Positions 25,194 through 32,960 of a stretch of 32,960 bases of DNA are shown in pieces. Source of the DNA: Saccharofermentans sp. (GTDB lineage Bacteria; Bacillota; Clostridia; Saccharofermentanales; Saccharofermentanaceae); assembly GCA_024685135.1 (NCBI GenBank), contig JAIKWA010000092.1:1-32960 (forward strand), read 5' to 3'. Positions within the stretch are counted from its first letter, which is position 1; each line of letters opens with the position of its first letter. Below the pieces are notes generated by a model, which was given only the letters and a program-made list of their open reading frames with translations, was not told where the DNA came from and searched no databases. The position numbers were made by a program, and so were the translations under genes.

Positions 25194-27572
25194 TCAGTTT
25201 GACTCTTCCTCGTCGCCATCTTCCGTCTCGGGAGGCAATGTAGTCTCTACCAAGACGCCGTCCTCCTGACCTGCGACGCCTCCGGTCTGATATGTGGTTG
25301 CTTCAGTTTCCGTAGTCTGGTTGACGGGAGCGTTGAATTCCAGCGTAACGTGGATTATCTCGCCCGCTAATACCTCCGTGCCCGCAGCGACGCTCTGGCC
25401 CGTGCAGACACCCGTTACCTCTCCTGATATCTTGCAGTTGAGGTTAAGATCAAGGCACGCCTCGATACATTCGATGGCAGACATTCCGGACATGTTGGGA
25501 ACTCTTGTGGTGAGCATCTGATCTTCGGTCACGCCCTCGGGATAGAGGATAACCACGCCGGTCTTATACAAAGTCTCAGTGTAGCTCGGATATGTCCTTG
25601 CAACTATAGTCTCGGAATCCATATCAATGGTTCCGTAGATGGTGGAAAGTCCGTTTGTGGATACTCTTGAAGCAGCCTCGGAAGCAGTCATGCCGTCTAC
25701 CTTCTGTACGTAGTACTGAACGAGGAGTTCGTCGTATTCGTCTTCTGTAAATACTCTCTCGACTCCCATATATGTGAGCGTGCCTTCAACGATCTTTGCG
25801 GCCGTGGATGCGGCAGATGAAGAACCTACCGAGTGATCTGCAGGCTTGTTGATAACGACTAAGACTGCGATCTTAGGATCGTTTGAAGGAGCGTAGCAGG
25901 AGAATGAGAGAACGTGGCAGCCGCGGAGCTCACCGGTCTCGATCGTGGATGTTGAGGTCTTACCTGCAACGGAATAACCTGCAACTCTACCGGCTGAACC
26001 CGTACCGTCTGATACAACGCCTTCCATCAGTGTCCTTACTCTTGCGCAGGTCTGATCGGAGAATACCGTTCTTACAACCTCGGGCTCGATCTCATCGACG
26101 ACATTACCTTCGGAATCGGTTATATAGTGAGCGATATGAGGTACCATGAGGTCGCCGCCGTTAATGATGGCACAATAAGACATGATGAGCTGGATAGGCG
26201 TAACCGTCGCTGACTCTCCGAATGACAGGCAGCACATATCGAGTTCCTGGGGATCCGTGTGGAAGATACCCTTACCTTCAGCGGGAAGATCGATACCGGT
26301 TATGTCGTAGAAACCGAGCATTCTTACGTAGGAATAGTACTTGCTTATACCGATCCTTCTGGCAAGCTGCGCGAAGATCGGGTTACATGAATTCTCGAAG
26401 GCCTTTGTCAGTGTCTCATCGCCGTGGTTATAGCTGTGGGATTTCTGGAGCCAGCAGGATATCGCATAGCCCGAGATTTCTATAGGAGCATCCGAGAAGA
26501 CTTCGTCTTCAGTCGTCAAGTTCTCCTCGAAGGCCATACATGTTGTAAGAGACTTAAATGTTGAACCCGGCTCGTATGTATCAGATATGCATCTGTTACG
26601 CCAGCAGTTTGACATTATGTAATTGACTCTGTCTTCGTCAGACATCATCTGCCACTCGAGCTCGCCCATACCGTAAGGCATAGCGTAAGGATTATTGAGG
26701 TCGTAGTCCGGCAGGGATACCATCGCGAGCACCGCACCGGTATAAGGATCCATTACGATGGCACACACACCGTCTATAGGATTGTACTTCTGGTACGCTT
26801 CCCTTGCGGCCTCCTCTGCGATCCTCTGGATGTTAAGATCGATGTTTGTAACAATGTTATATCCGTCGGAAGCGGCCTGCGCAGTGGCTTCCGAGTAAGG
26901 AAGTACGCCTCCCGTGATCTCGTCCGTCTCCGAATATCTGTAGCCGTCGGTACCTGAGAGCAAGCCGTTATAGTATGCTTCAAGACCATATACGCCCTTG
27001 AGGGATTCACCGTCGTTATGGGCATAACCGATCACCTGGGATGCGAGAGATCCATAGTTGTAATATCTCTGAGGGACGGCAACATAACCGAATCCCTTGA
27101 TCTTGTTCTCCTTGCAATATGCCTCGAAGGCTTCCTTGACCTCAGCCGGAACATTCTTGGTGACATCGCAGCCCGCGACATCGTTCCTGGGATCTTCCTT
27201 ATCCTCGGGATCCAGGGGCAATATGCCGTCCATCTTCTCGTAGGTTACGCCCAGATAGGATACGCAAGCTTCGATTATCTGATCTCTTGTAAGCATCGAG
27301 GATGTGACGAGCGAGGGGGAGCAGACTACAGTGTAGTCGTAAGTATTGGATGCGAGGGGCATACCGTTCGCATCGTAGATCATTCCCCTGTCAGCCGAAT
27401 ATGTCAGCAGCGACCACTGCTGGTTTGCCGCAGCGTGTGCATATACTTCGTAGTTATTTACAGTAATGTCGTAGAGTTTGTATGTAAGATAAGCAAAGCC
27501 GATCAAGACAACCGCAAACACAGCGGCAATGGCATACCTTGCGCTCCGGGCGCTCTTAGTCTCCCGATCCAT
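25194..27572 (-). CDS. Class B penicillin-binding protein with PASTA domains (PBP2B/SpoVD/FtsI type)
   Basis: Septal D,D-transpeptidase of 792 aa. An N-terminal membrane anchor (about 12-32) is followed by the dimerisation domain (DRGMIYDANGMPLASN). The transpeptidase domain has STFK (Ser337-Lys340) and SCN (Ser395-Asn397). The third box reads KTS (538-540), not KTG. Two PASTA-like domains follow, from about residue 640 (VDGMTASEAASRVST and VPNMSGMSAIECIEACL). A Glu/Thr-rich tail ends the protein. By family knowledge it crosslinks septal wall with FtsW. Whether it is the vegetative PBP2B or the sporulation-type SpoVD cannot be decided. It lies 20 bp after the ftsL-like gene. Confidence 0.95.
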   Translation of the reverse strand: MDRETKSARSARYAIAAVFAVVLIGFAYLTYKLYDITVNNYEVYAHAAANQQWSLLTYSADRGMIYDANGMPLASNTYDYTVVCSPSLVTSSMLTRDQIIEACVSYLGVTYEKMDGILPLDPEDKEDPRNDVAGCDVTKNVPAEVKEAFEAYCKENKIKGFGYVAVPQRYYNYGSLASQVIGYAHNDGESLKGVYGLEAYYNGLLSGTDGYRYSETDEITGGVLPYSEATAQAASDGYNIVTNIDLNIQRIAEEAAREAYQKYNPIDGVCAIVMDPYTGAVLAMVSLPDYDLNNPYAMPYGMGELEWQMMSDEDRVNYIMSNCWRNRCISDTYEPGSTFKSLTTCMAFEENLTTEDEVFSDAPIEISGYAISCWLQKSHSYNHGDETLTKAFENSCNPIFAQLARRIGISKYYSYVRMLGFYDITGIDLPAEGKGIFHTDPQELDMCCLSFGESATVTPIQLIMSYCAIINGGDLMVPHIAHYITDSEGNVVDEIEPEVVRTVFSDQTCARVRTLMEGVVSDGTGSAGRVAGYSVAGKTSTSTIETGELRGCHVLSFSCYAPSNDPKIAVLVVINKPADHSVGSSSAASTAAKIVEGTLTYMGVERVFTEDEYDELLVQYYVQKVDGMTASEAASRVSTNGLSTIYGTIDMDSETIVARTYPSYTETLYKTGVVILYPEGVTEDQMLTTRVPNMSGMSAIECIEACLDLNLNCKISGEVTGVCTGQSVAAGTEVLAGEIIHVTLEFNAPVNQTTETEATTYQTGGVAGQEDGVLVETTLPPETEDGDEEESN

Positions 27573-27592
27573 ATAATATCAGTCCTCTTACT

Positions 27593-28240
27593 TTAAGGAT
27601 GCTCGGCATAATATGTTGCAAGAGCATTCTGAGCATTCTCGAGTGCCTCAGCATTTATGCCGTCCATATTATATGTTACCACTGTTTTAAGAGAATCGTT
27701 ATTTGGAACAGGAAGACTTATTACCTGATTCTGGTTAGGGTCCTGCATACCGAGTGCGAGAGCCTGAGCTCTTACGGTATCCATATCCGTTACGCCGTGA
27801 GCATTCTCCTCGGCATCGAGGATCTGTGTCTTAAGGCCGTTGATCTGATCCTTAAGGTCTGAATTATCTCTTGCTATCTCGGAGATCTCTGTCTGAGGAT
27901 ACATAAGAAGGATAGCCATAAAGCCGATCGCGATGATGAGAGCTGCGCAGATAAATGTCTCGAAAAACTTACGCGCGGTAAGCTTCCTTGCTCTCTTCTG
28001 CTGCTCCTTGCGCATCTTCTCGTCTTCGAATCTTGAAGCGAAGCTGTGACCCTGGCGGTGAACATCTTCACTGGTTACGAACATGTTAGGAACGATATCG
28101 AGCTTCTCTTCCTCGATAACACCGTCTTTTCTGGCACGGACAGTATTGCCATTCAGGGCAAGCTTTGTCCTGCGAGCCTTAAGAGTCTCACTGAGATCTT
28201 TGTCTGTTTTTAAGTTGTCTCTACGCTCCTTGATCGCCAT
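27593..28240 (-). CDS. ftsL: FtsL-like cell division protein
   Basis: Bitopic protein of 215 aa, longer than a typical FtsL (about 100-130 aa). A basic cytoplasmic region of about 90 residues comes first. One membrane helix (about 94-114, TFICAALIIAIGFMAILLM) and a short extracytoplasmic coiled coil (EISEIARDNSDLKDQINGLK) follow, then a tail of about 60 residues. Sequence similarity within FtsL is always low, so the call rests on topology and on position between rsmH and the PBP gene. By family knowledge it forms a complex with DivIC/FtsB and FtsQ. Confidence 0.8.
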   Translation of the reverse strand: MAIKERRDNLKTDKDLSETLKARRTKLALNGNTVRARKDGVIEEEKLDIVPNMFVTSEDVHRQGHSFASRFEDEKMRKEQQKRARKLTARKFFETFICAALIIAIGFMAILLMYPQTEISEIARDNSDLKDQINGLKTQILDAEENAHGVTDMDTVRAQALALGMQDPNQNQVISLPVPNNDSLKTVVTYNMDGINAEALENAQNALATYYAEHP

Positions 28241-28252
28241 AATCCTAACCCG

Positions 28253-29221
28253 TCAATTGTATTGTTCGTTGTTGTTCCTCTCGAATATCCTGAGTTTTGC
28301 CGATCTTGCTCTGGGATTTTCCTGTGTCTCAAGCTCCGTCGGTTCCAAAGGCTTTTTTGTTATAACCGTTCCCAAAGGCTTCTTGCCGCAAACACATACG
28401 GGGAAATCTCTGGGACAGGTGCAAGGGTGCTCTGCCTTCCTGAAGGCCTCCTTGACTATACGGTCCTCAAGTGAGTGGAATGTGATCACCACAAATCTTC
28501 CACCCGGCTTTAAATGTCTTACGCCGTCAGTCACGAGTCTCTCAAGTCCGCTAAGCTCGTGGTTTACTTCTATCCTTATCGCCTGGAAACATCTCTTGGC
28601 GGGATGCTGATCCTCACCTCTTCCGTGACCCGGCATAAATTCCTTGATAGCTTCAGCAAGCTCTACCGTTGAAGTAAAAGGCTTTGTCTTCCTTCTGTTT
28701 ACGATGCCCTCAGCGATCCTTCCGGAGTGGCGTTCCTCACCGTATTCCTTGAAGATGCGGTCAAGCTCGTCTCTTGAATATGTATTTACAACGATAGCTG
28801 CATTAAGTCCTTCGTTTAGATCCATCCTCATGTCCAGAGGACCGTCGTTCATGTATGAGAAGCCTCTCTCGGCACTGTCTAACTGATAAGAAGAGACACC
28901 TACGTCTGCAAGGATGCCGTCGACCTTACCGAGCTTCATGGAATCTAAGATATTGTCGATCTCGCCGTAATCGGACTTGACCGGCATCCAGTTCGTCATC
29001 TCGAAGCGTTCCTTCTTGAGCATATTTACCGCAAGAGCCGCATCGTCCTTATCTATGGAGATGAGGGTGCCGTTCATGCTGAGCCTTGAAGCGATCATGG
29101 CGGAGTGTCCGCCGCCGCCCAACGTGCAGTCAACATATATACCGTCGCTCTTTATGTTGAGCGCCTCTATCGCCTCTTCAGGCATTACAGATATATGTTT
29201 GAAATCAGAGTCCTTCGACAT
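28253..29221 (-). CDS. rsmH: 16S rRNA (cytosine(1402)-N4)-methyltransferase RsmH
   Basis: SAM-dependent methyltransferase (formerly MraW) of about 322 aa acting on C1402 of 16S rRNA. Family marks are HISVMPEEAI at the N-terminus, the SAM loop DCTLGGGGHSAMI, DGILADVGVSSYQLD, RGFSYMNDGPLDMRMD, and FHSLEDRIVKEAF. I chose the ATG at 29221, which overlaps the end of mraZ by 17 bp. A TTG at 29245 in frame would add eight residues. Neither has an ideal ribosome site, so the start is uncertain and coupled translation with mraZ is likely. Confidence 0.95.
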   Translation of the reverse strand: MSKDSDFKHISVMPEEAIEALNIKSDGIYVDCTLGGGGHSAMIASRLSMNGTLISIDKDDAALAVNMLKKERFEMTNWMPVKSDYGEIDNILDSMKLGKVDGILADVGVSSYQLDSAERGFSYMNDGPLDMRMDLNEGLNAAIVVNTYSRDELDRIFKEYGEERHSGRIAEGIVNRRKTKPFTSTVELAEAIKEFMPGHGRGEDQHPAKRCFQAIRIEVNHELSGLERLVTDGVRHLKPGGRFVVITFHSLEDRIVKEAFRKAEHPCTCPRDFPVCVCGKKPLGTVITKKPLEPTELETQENPRARSAKLRIFERNNNEQYN

Positions 29222-29636
29222 TGTAGAGTGTATCCAATCCTTCAATATTGCTTAAGTCGTGATCTTCGTTCTCGTATGTGGACTTGAGACAGATATCGAG
29301 CTTGTCATCGCTTCCGAAGATGCAGATCTCATCACCGGGCTTAGCGCCGATGTTCTCCCAGAGTTCGGAATTGACAGTGATCCTTCCCTGAGAATCAACT
29401 CTCACATCGATAGATTCGCTGACGATATGCCTCTGGATCCTACGAACACTCTTGTTCATGGAGTTGAAGCCCATGATCTGCGCTTTGATGTTGTCGAAAT
29501 TCTCTTTGGTATAGACACAAAGATAGCCGGTATCGAGGCTGTTTGTTACAACCAGGTCACCGCCTAACGCTGCTTTCTGCTTTGTGGGAACGAAGAATCG
29601 CCCCTTAGCGTCTATTTTCTTAGTGTCACGTGCCAA
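29205..29636 (-). CDS. mraZ: Division/cell wall cluster transcriptional regulator MraZ
   Basis: A 143-aa AbrB-like DNA-binding protein with two MraZ (SpoVT-AbrB-type) repeats: DAKGRFFVPTKQKAALGG near the N-terminus and VDSQGRITVNSELWENIG near residue 80. By family knowledge it binds repeats upstream of its own operon and represses the cluster. The start is a TTG at 29636 with GGAG about 9 bp upstream; no in-frame ATG fits. It is first in the cluster and has its own promoter. Confidence 0.95.
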   Translation of the reverse strand: MARDTKKIDAKGRFFVPTKQKAALGGDLVVTNSLDTGYLCVYTKENFDNIKAQIMGFNSMNKSVRRIQRHIVSESIDVRVDSQGRITVNSELWENIGAKPGDEICIFGSDDKLDICLKSTYENEDHDLSNIEGLDTLYNVEGL

Positions 29637-29731
29637 AATTTGTCTCCGCTTGTTTTTTGTTCGAGAGCTAAGTTACTGCCACGATTCTTCACCAACTGTA
29701 ACTTTTGCCCCCTAAATCACCACACATTCGT

Positions 29732-29760
29732 ATTTTAACTGTAACTATTTTTTAATGCAA
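29732..29760 (-). promoter_or_regulatory. Promoter of the mraZ division cluster
   Basis: On the minus strand, a -35 TTGCAT (29760-29755) and a -10 TAAAAT (29737-29732) are separated by exactly 17 bp. The leader to the mraZ start would be about 90 bases and contains three GTGG/TTGG-type repeats (29717-29723, 29689-29695, 29677-29682) that might be MraZ sites. The rest of the rodA-mraZ gap is AT-rich sequence and the rodA terminator. Confidence 0.7.
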
Positions 29761-29820
29761 TAGTATTTAGGTCATTTTTTTGAAATTTATTAAATTTTTT
29801 GGACAAAGCCCGCAAACGCA

Positions 29821-29850
29821 ACAAAAGAGCGCCCGAAGGCGCTCTTTTGT
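29821..29850 (-). terminator. Intrinsic terminator downstream of rodA
   Basis: A perfect 13-bp stem (29821-29833 with 29838-29850). On the minus strand the loop is TTCG closed by C-G, the extra-stable UUCG tetraloop. The stem ends in TCTTTTGT, giving the T-rich 3' side. It starts about 25 bp after the rodA stop and separates rodA from the mraZ promoter. Confidence 0.85.
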
Positions 29851-29875
29851 TAGTCATTATCCTGTTGTCACCCGG

Positions 29876-31000
29876 CTATCCGTTCCGTGACATCGAGATA
29901 TTTAATATTACACCGAATGCCATAAAGTTGATGAGCATCGCCGTACCTCCCAGACTGATAAACGGGAGCGGGATACCCGTGATCGGCAAAAGGCCTACTG
30001 CCATGCCCATGTTTTCGATATAGTGGAAAGCGAAGTATCCTGCAAGGCCGGTCATGGCATAGGACGAAGCCTTGGAAGGGACCTTGCTCGCAACGTACAG
30101 ACATCTGCATATAAAGAAGAATGCGAGAGCTATGACCGTCGTGGTGCCGATGAAGCCCAGATGCTCTGATATGGCAGCAAAGATAAAGTCACTCTCTTTA
30201 ACGGGAACCGAGGTGTAGATACCCGTCGTGTTGCCTGCAAGACCGCCTGACGCGATAGCTGACTTGGACTGAACGAGATTGTACTCGGACTTTGGGCTCG
30301 AGCCCTCGAATACCAGGGACAGGATCCTCTCCTTCTGATAAGGCTCAAGATAGAAGGTCCATACCGCGGGAACGAAGATAACGATCACCGAGGATATGGC
30401 AAGAAGGAAATATCTGTATTTGATACCCCAGGCAAAGAGCATGCATACGAAGGTGAACATGATTACCATCGCAGTGCCGAAGTCAGGCTGCGAGAGTATG
30501 AGAAGGAGCGGGAATGCATAGACAACGCCCATGGTCGCAAAACCTTTAAGAAGCGTCACCCTCTTCTCCGCCATCGATTCGAATATCTCCGAGGCCACGA
30601 GAACGAGACCGATCTTGGCAAGCTCTGACGGCTGGAAGTTACCGATGACAGGAAGGTTGAGCCATGAGTCGGCGCCCCATGTGGAGGCAAGCGAGTAGCC
30701 GTCTATCGGTACTAATATGAGGAGCATAAGAGAAACCGCATATATTGCCCTGCCGACGAGCTTTAAGAACTGGTGGTCTAACATCGCGATGATTATCGCA
30801 GCAAAGATACCGCCTGCCGTCGCCACTATCTGTCTGTAGTAATTACCGGGATATGCGGCATAACCGCTCGATAAGACCTTCTGCAATACATAAAGTCCTA
30901 TAATGGTAAGCGCGAGAATGGGGACGACGAGATAGTAGTCCACACTCTTAAGGCCTGTTATGCCTCTTAATCTTACAAGTCCGTTAGATCTGTTATCCAT
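29876..31000 (-). CDS. rodA: SEDS-family peptidoglycan polymerase RodA
   Basis: Polytopic membrane glycosyltransferase of 374 aa with about ten helices. By family knowledge it polymerises lipid II in lateral wall growth with a class B PBP. Family marks are GNFQPSELAKIGLVL, QPDFGTAMV, a FAAISEHLGFIG segment and GIPLPFISLGGTAML near the C-terminus. It is called RodA rather than FtsW because a second SEDS gene occupies the ftsW position. The start overlaps the lgt stop by 8 bp, and no mreBCD genes are nearby. Confidence 0.93.
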   Translation of the reverse strand: MDNRSNGLVRLRGITGLKSVDYYLVVPILALTIIGLYVLQKVLSSGYAAYPGNYYRQIVATAGGIFAAIIIAMLDHQFLKLVGRAIYAVSLMLLILVPIDGYSLASTWGADSWLNLPVIGNFQPSELAKIGLVLVASEIFESMAEKRVTLLKGFATMGVVYAFPLLLILSQPDFGTAMVIMFTFVCMLFAWGIKYRYFLLAISSVIVIFVPAVWTFYLEPYQKERILSLVFEGSSPKSEYNLVQSKSAIASGGLAGNTTGIYTSVPVKESDFIFAAISEHLGFIGTTTVIALAFFFICRCLYVASKVPSKASSYAMTGLAGYFAFHYIENMGMAVGLLPITGIPLPFISLGGTAMLINFMAFGVILNISMSRNG

Positions 31001-31883
31001 TACTTTCAGCAGGCTTCTTGTCTTCGAAGAATCTGTCAGGGACAGCCTTGCGCTCTATCTTGTTGTATCTCGCATATGCGATATAGATGAGAGCAGCGAC
31101 CGCAAGCACCAGTGACAGGAGCTGTGATGTCCTTATAGATGTATTAAAAAGATATAGTGAATCTGTGCGCAGACCTTCGAGGAAGAATCTGACAAAACCG
31201 TAGGATGCAAAGTAAACGCATGTAGTCTCGAAGGCGTACTTGCTGTTCTTCCTTACCCACATAAGTGCAAAGAAGATCAAAAGATCGCATATAGACTCAT
31301 AGAGGAATGTCGGATGCACGGGGCAGGTCGCAACGAGCGTGGGGCACTTATAAGTAAGGTATGTCTGAACGCTCTCGGATGTCATGCCCCAGGGAAGAGT
31401 CGTCGTAGTGCCGAAGGCTTCCTGGTTAAAGTAGTTGCCCCATCTGCCGATAGCCTGTCCCAGAGGGATATAGACGATCGCAAAATCCGCAAGAGCGGTA
31501 AAGGGGATCTTCCTTATCTTGCACATTATAAACACACCGAGGAATGCACCTATGACTCCGCCGTAAACGGCAAGTCCGCCCTCTCTGGTGTTGAATATCA
31601 TCTTAAGGTCCTTAGAGAAATAATCCCATTCGCAGAATACATAGTAGAGCCTCGCTCCTACTATCGCGCAGGGGATAGCTACGAGAACGATGTCGTAGAT
31701 GAGGCTGTCCGGGAACTTGAGCTTCTTGCTCTGGTATATCGCAAGAGCTACGCAAAGCATAATGCCTGCCGCTATGCAGATACCGTACCAATACACATCA
31801 AGGCTTCCGAGCTTGAACGCAACAGGATCTACATTAAACTCCCATCCCAGACCGGGGAACGATACCTTCTCACCTAAAATCAT
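30993..31883 (-). CDS. lgt: Prolipoprotein diacylglyceryl transferase Lgt
   Basis: Membrane enzyme of 296 aa that moves diacylglycerol from phosphatidylglycerol to the lipobox Cys of prolipoproteins. About seven membrane helices are visible. The signature GRWGNYFNQEAFG is present. The LAVYGGVIGAF segment carries Tyr where E. coli has an essential His, which is usual in Firmicutes. I chose the ATG at 31883 because AGGAG lies 9 bp upstream; the in-frame ATG at 31892 directly touches that site. It is preceded by a 41-bp gap after ribF. Confidence 0.95.
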   Translation of the reverse strand: MILGEKVSFPGLGWEFNVDPVAFKLGSLDVYWYGICIAAGIMLCVALAIYQSKKLKFPDSLIYDIVLVAIPCAIVGARLYYVFCEWDYFSKDLKMIFNTREGGLAVYGGVIGAFLGVFIMCKIRKIPFTALADFAIVYIPLGQAIGRWGNYFNQEAFGTTTTLPWGMTSESVQTYLTYKCPTLVATCPVHPTFLYESICDLLIFFALMWVRKNSKYAFETTCVYFASYGFVRFFLEGLRTDSLYLFNTSIRTSQLLSLVLAVAALIYIAYARYNKIERKAVPDRFFEDKKPAESNG

Positions 31884-31924
31884 ACAGATCATCTCCTATA
31901 AAAACTAAAAGTAATATTACCACA

Positions 31925-32863
31925 TTACTCAAGGCCTTGCGCCTTAAGATATTCCTTTGCCTCAATTTTATTTAGCTCTACGGCATGAGCGAGTTCATCA
32001 GGCGAACCGAACTTGCTCTCGGGCCTTAGGAAATGCAAAAGCTCCGTAGTTATAAACGCCCCGTATATATCCTCATCGAAGGAGAATATATATGTCTCTA
32101 TAACATCATTGGTCGCATCCTCCAGGGTAGGGCGCCTTCCGACATTTGCAACGCCGTAGTAAGCCTTGCCGCCCAAAAGGACCTTTGCAACATATACTCC
32201 CCTTCTTACCTTGAACTTATCCTCGGGTATATTGAGGTTTGCTGTGGGGAACCCCATCTGCCTTCCCATCTGCTTACCCTTGCACACCTTGCCGGAATAA
32301 AAGAAGTTCCTGCCTGAGCAAAGCTTTGCAGCAAGCTCTATGTCGCCTTCAGAAAGCGCCTCCTTGAGCCAGGCCGTCGATATCTTGCGCCCGTCCAGTT
32401 GAAGCTCGGGAGTTATGATCGCTTCGATCATGTTATCCCCGCAAAAAGCTTCGAGGAGTTTCGCATCGCCCTTGCCTTCCCTGCCGAAGGTATAGTCAAA
32501 CCCGCATACCACATAAAGCGAGTTCATGCTCATCTTGACTATCCTCATAAGATAATCTTCGGGAGACATATCCTTAACGTCGCTGAAGTTTAATACAAGG
32601 ACTTCGTCAACACCCAGACTCTCTAATATGGATATCCTCTCATCCGTAGTATAGACGATGCCGGTATCCTTTTTGCTTAAGTTATTGAAGGTCTGAACGA
32701 GTGTCTTAAGTCCGTTCCTCTTTGCTATGCTGACAGCTTCGTTTATTATCTTCAGATGTCCGTCGTGGAGTCCGTCAAACATACCCAGAGCGACCACGCG
32801 GCCGTCCCTGTCGTAAGGAAGAGTATCCAAATAGTATTTCTGTATAGCCTTAATCACCTGCAA
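31925..32863 (-). CDS. ribF: Bifunctional riboflavin kinase/FAD synthetase RibF
   Basis: A 312-aa enzyme that makes FMN and FAD from riboflavin. The N-terminal FAD synthetase domain has VALGMFDGLHDGHLKII and YVVCGFDYTFGREGKGD. The C-terminal riboflavin kinase domain has GKQMGRQMGFPTANL and GVYVAKV. The start shown is a TTG at 32863. A GTG at 32857, two codons later, is about 10 bp from the GAGAGG site and may be the real start. Either overlaps the end of the upstream truB-like gene. truB-ribF is a common Firmicute order. Confidence 0.95.
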   Translation of the reverse strand: MQVIKAIQKYYLDTLPYDRDGRVVALGMFDGLHDGHLKIINEAVSIAKRNGLKTLVQTFNNLSKKDTGIVYTTDERISILESLGVDEVLVLNFSDVKDMSPEDYLMRIVKMSMNSLYVVCGFDYTFGREGKGDAKLLEAFCGDNMIEAIITPELQLDGRKISTAWLKEALSEGDIELAAKLCSGRNFFYSGKVCKGKQMGRQMGFPTANLNIPEDKFKVRRGVYVAKVLLGGKAYYGVANVGRRPTLEDATNDVIETYIFSFDEDIYGAFITTELLHFLRPESKFGSPDELAHAVELNKIEAKEYLKAQGLE

Positions 32864-32960
32864 AAAGCCTCTCTATCCTGAATAGCTTCCTGCCTGATTC
32901 GGTTGCAGGATATATAACGGCAATGAGCCTGCCGTCAAACATTGCACGGTAGAGCTTGCC
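32850..32960 (-). CDS. truB: C-terminal end of probable tRNA pseudouridine(55) synthase TruB (partial)
   Basis: Only the last 36 codons and the stop are inside the window (starts GKLYRAMFDGRLIAVIY, ends ERLFAGD). The open frame reaches the right edge. The residues resemble the small C-terminal domain of TruB, and truB normally precedes ribF in Firmicutes. The call depends mainly on position. Confidence 0.65.
   Translation of the reverse strand, partial: GKLYRAMFDGRLIAVIYPATESGRKLFRIERLFAGD

Noticed and set aside
31314..31877. 187-codon plus-strand open frame
   Set aside because: It is antisense to lgt, whose signature motif is intact.
31884..31924. Possible separate promoter for lgt-rodA in the gap after ribF
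   Set aside because: The gap is only 41 bp, and no paired -35 and -10 boxes with acceptable spacing were found.

Overview
The window looks like a chromosomal segment of a Clostridia-type Firmicute of moderate GC content. This rests on: a CIRCE/HrcA-controlled heat-shock operon starting with hrcA; a DnaK lacking the Gram-negative-type insertion; a PASTA-bearing PBP2B/SpoVD-like protein in the division cluster; a DNPR-type (meso-diaminopimelate) MurE; NrdR; and purine-rich Shine-Dalgarno sites with several TTG starts. The species cannot be named from the sequence. All genes but one lie on the minus strand, so transcription mostly runs from high to low coordinates. I saw no rRNA, tRNA, CRISPR array or insertion sequence.

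Reading in the direction of transcription, from the right edge. (1) truB (partial)-ribF-lgt-rodA (32960 to 29876) form a compact run closed by a hairpin with a UUCG loop at 29821-29850. (2) A promoter at 29732-29760 starts the division and cell-wall cluster: mraZ-rsmH-ftsL-pbp-murE-murF-ftsW-murG-ftsQ (29636 to 18543), with an internal gap ahead of murE. These genes make and polymerise lipid II at the septum, but mraY, murC, murD and ftsA are missing from the cluster. (3) A 224-bp AT-rich gap with a good promoter precedes ftsZ-nrdR-response regulator-histidine kinase-nth-recG-rsmD-coaD-coiled-coil protein (18318 to 9768), closed by a terminator at 9707-9742. (4) A two-gene cassette follows: an OLD/AAA_21-like ATPase and a small TOPRIM (DUF4276-like) protein, translationally linked to hemW (9686 to 6672). 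This is the most accessory-looking part and resembles the ATPase-plus-TOPRIM layout of anti-phage systems. (5) The only plus-strand gene, a polytopic membrane protein (5552-6724), runs tail-to-tail into hemW and overlaps it by 53 bp; its apparent terminator lies inside the hemW coding region. (6) A divergent promoter with a perfect CIRCE operator drives hrcA-grpE-clpP-dnaK-dnaJ (5337 to the left edge), with the protease gene clpP placed inside the chaperone operon.

The most useful leads are the ATPase/TOPRIM cassette beside hemW, clpP under CIRCE control, an 18-bp palindrome shared by the gaps ahead of ftsZ and murE, a KTS instead of KTG box in the PBP, an atypical FtsZ C-terminal tail, and the terminator hidden in hemW. 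Gaps between genes are all under 300 bp.
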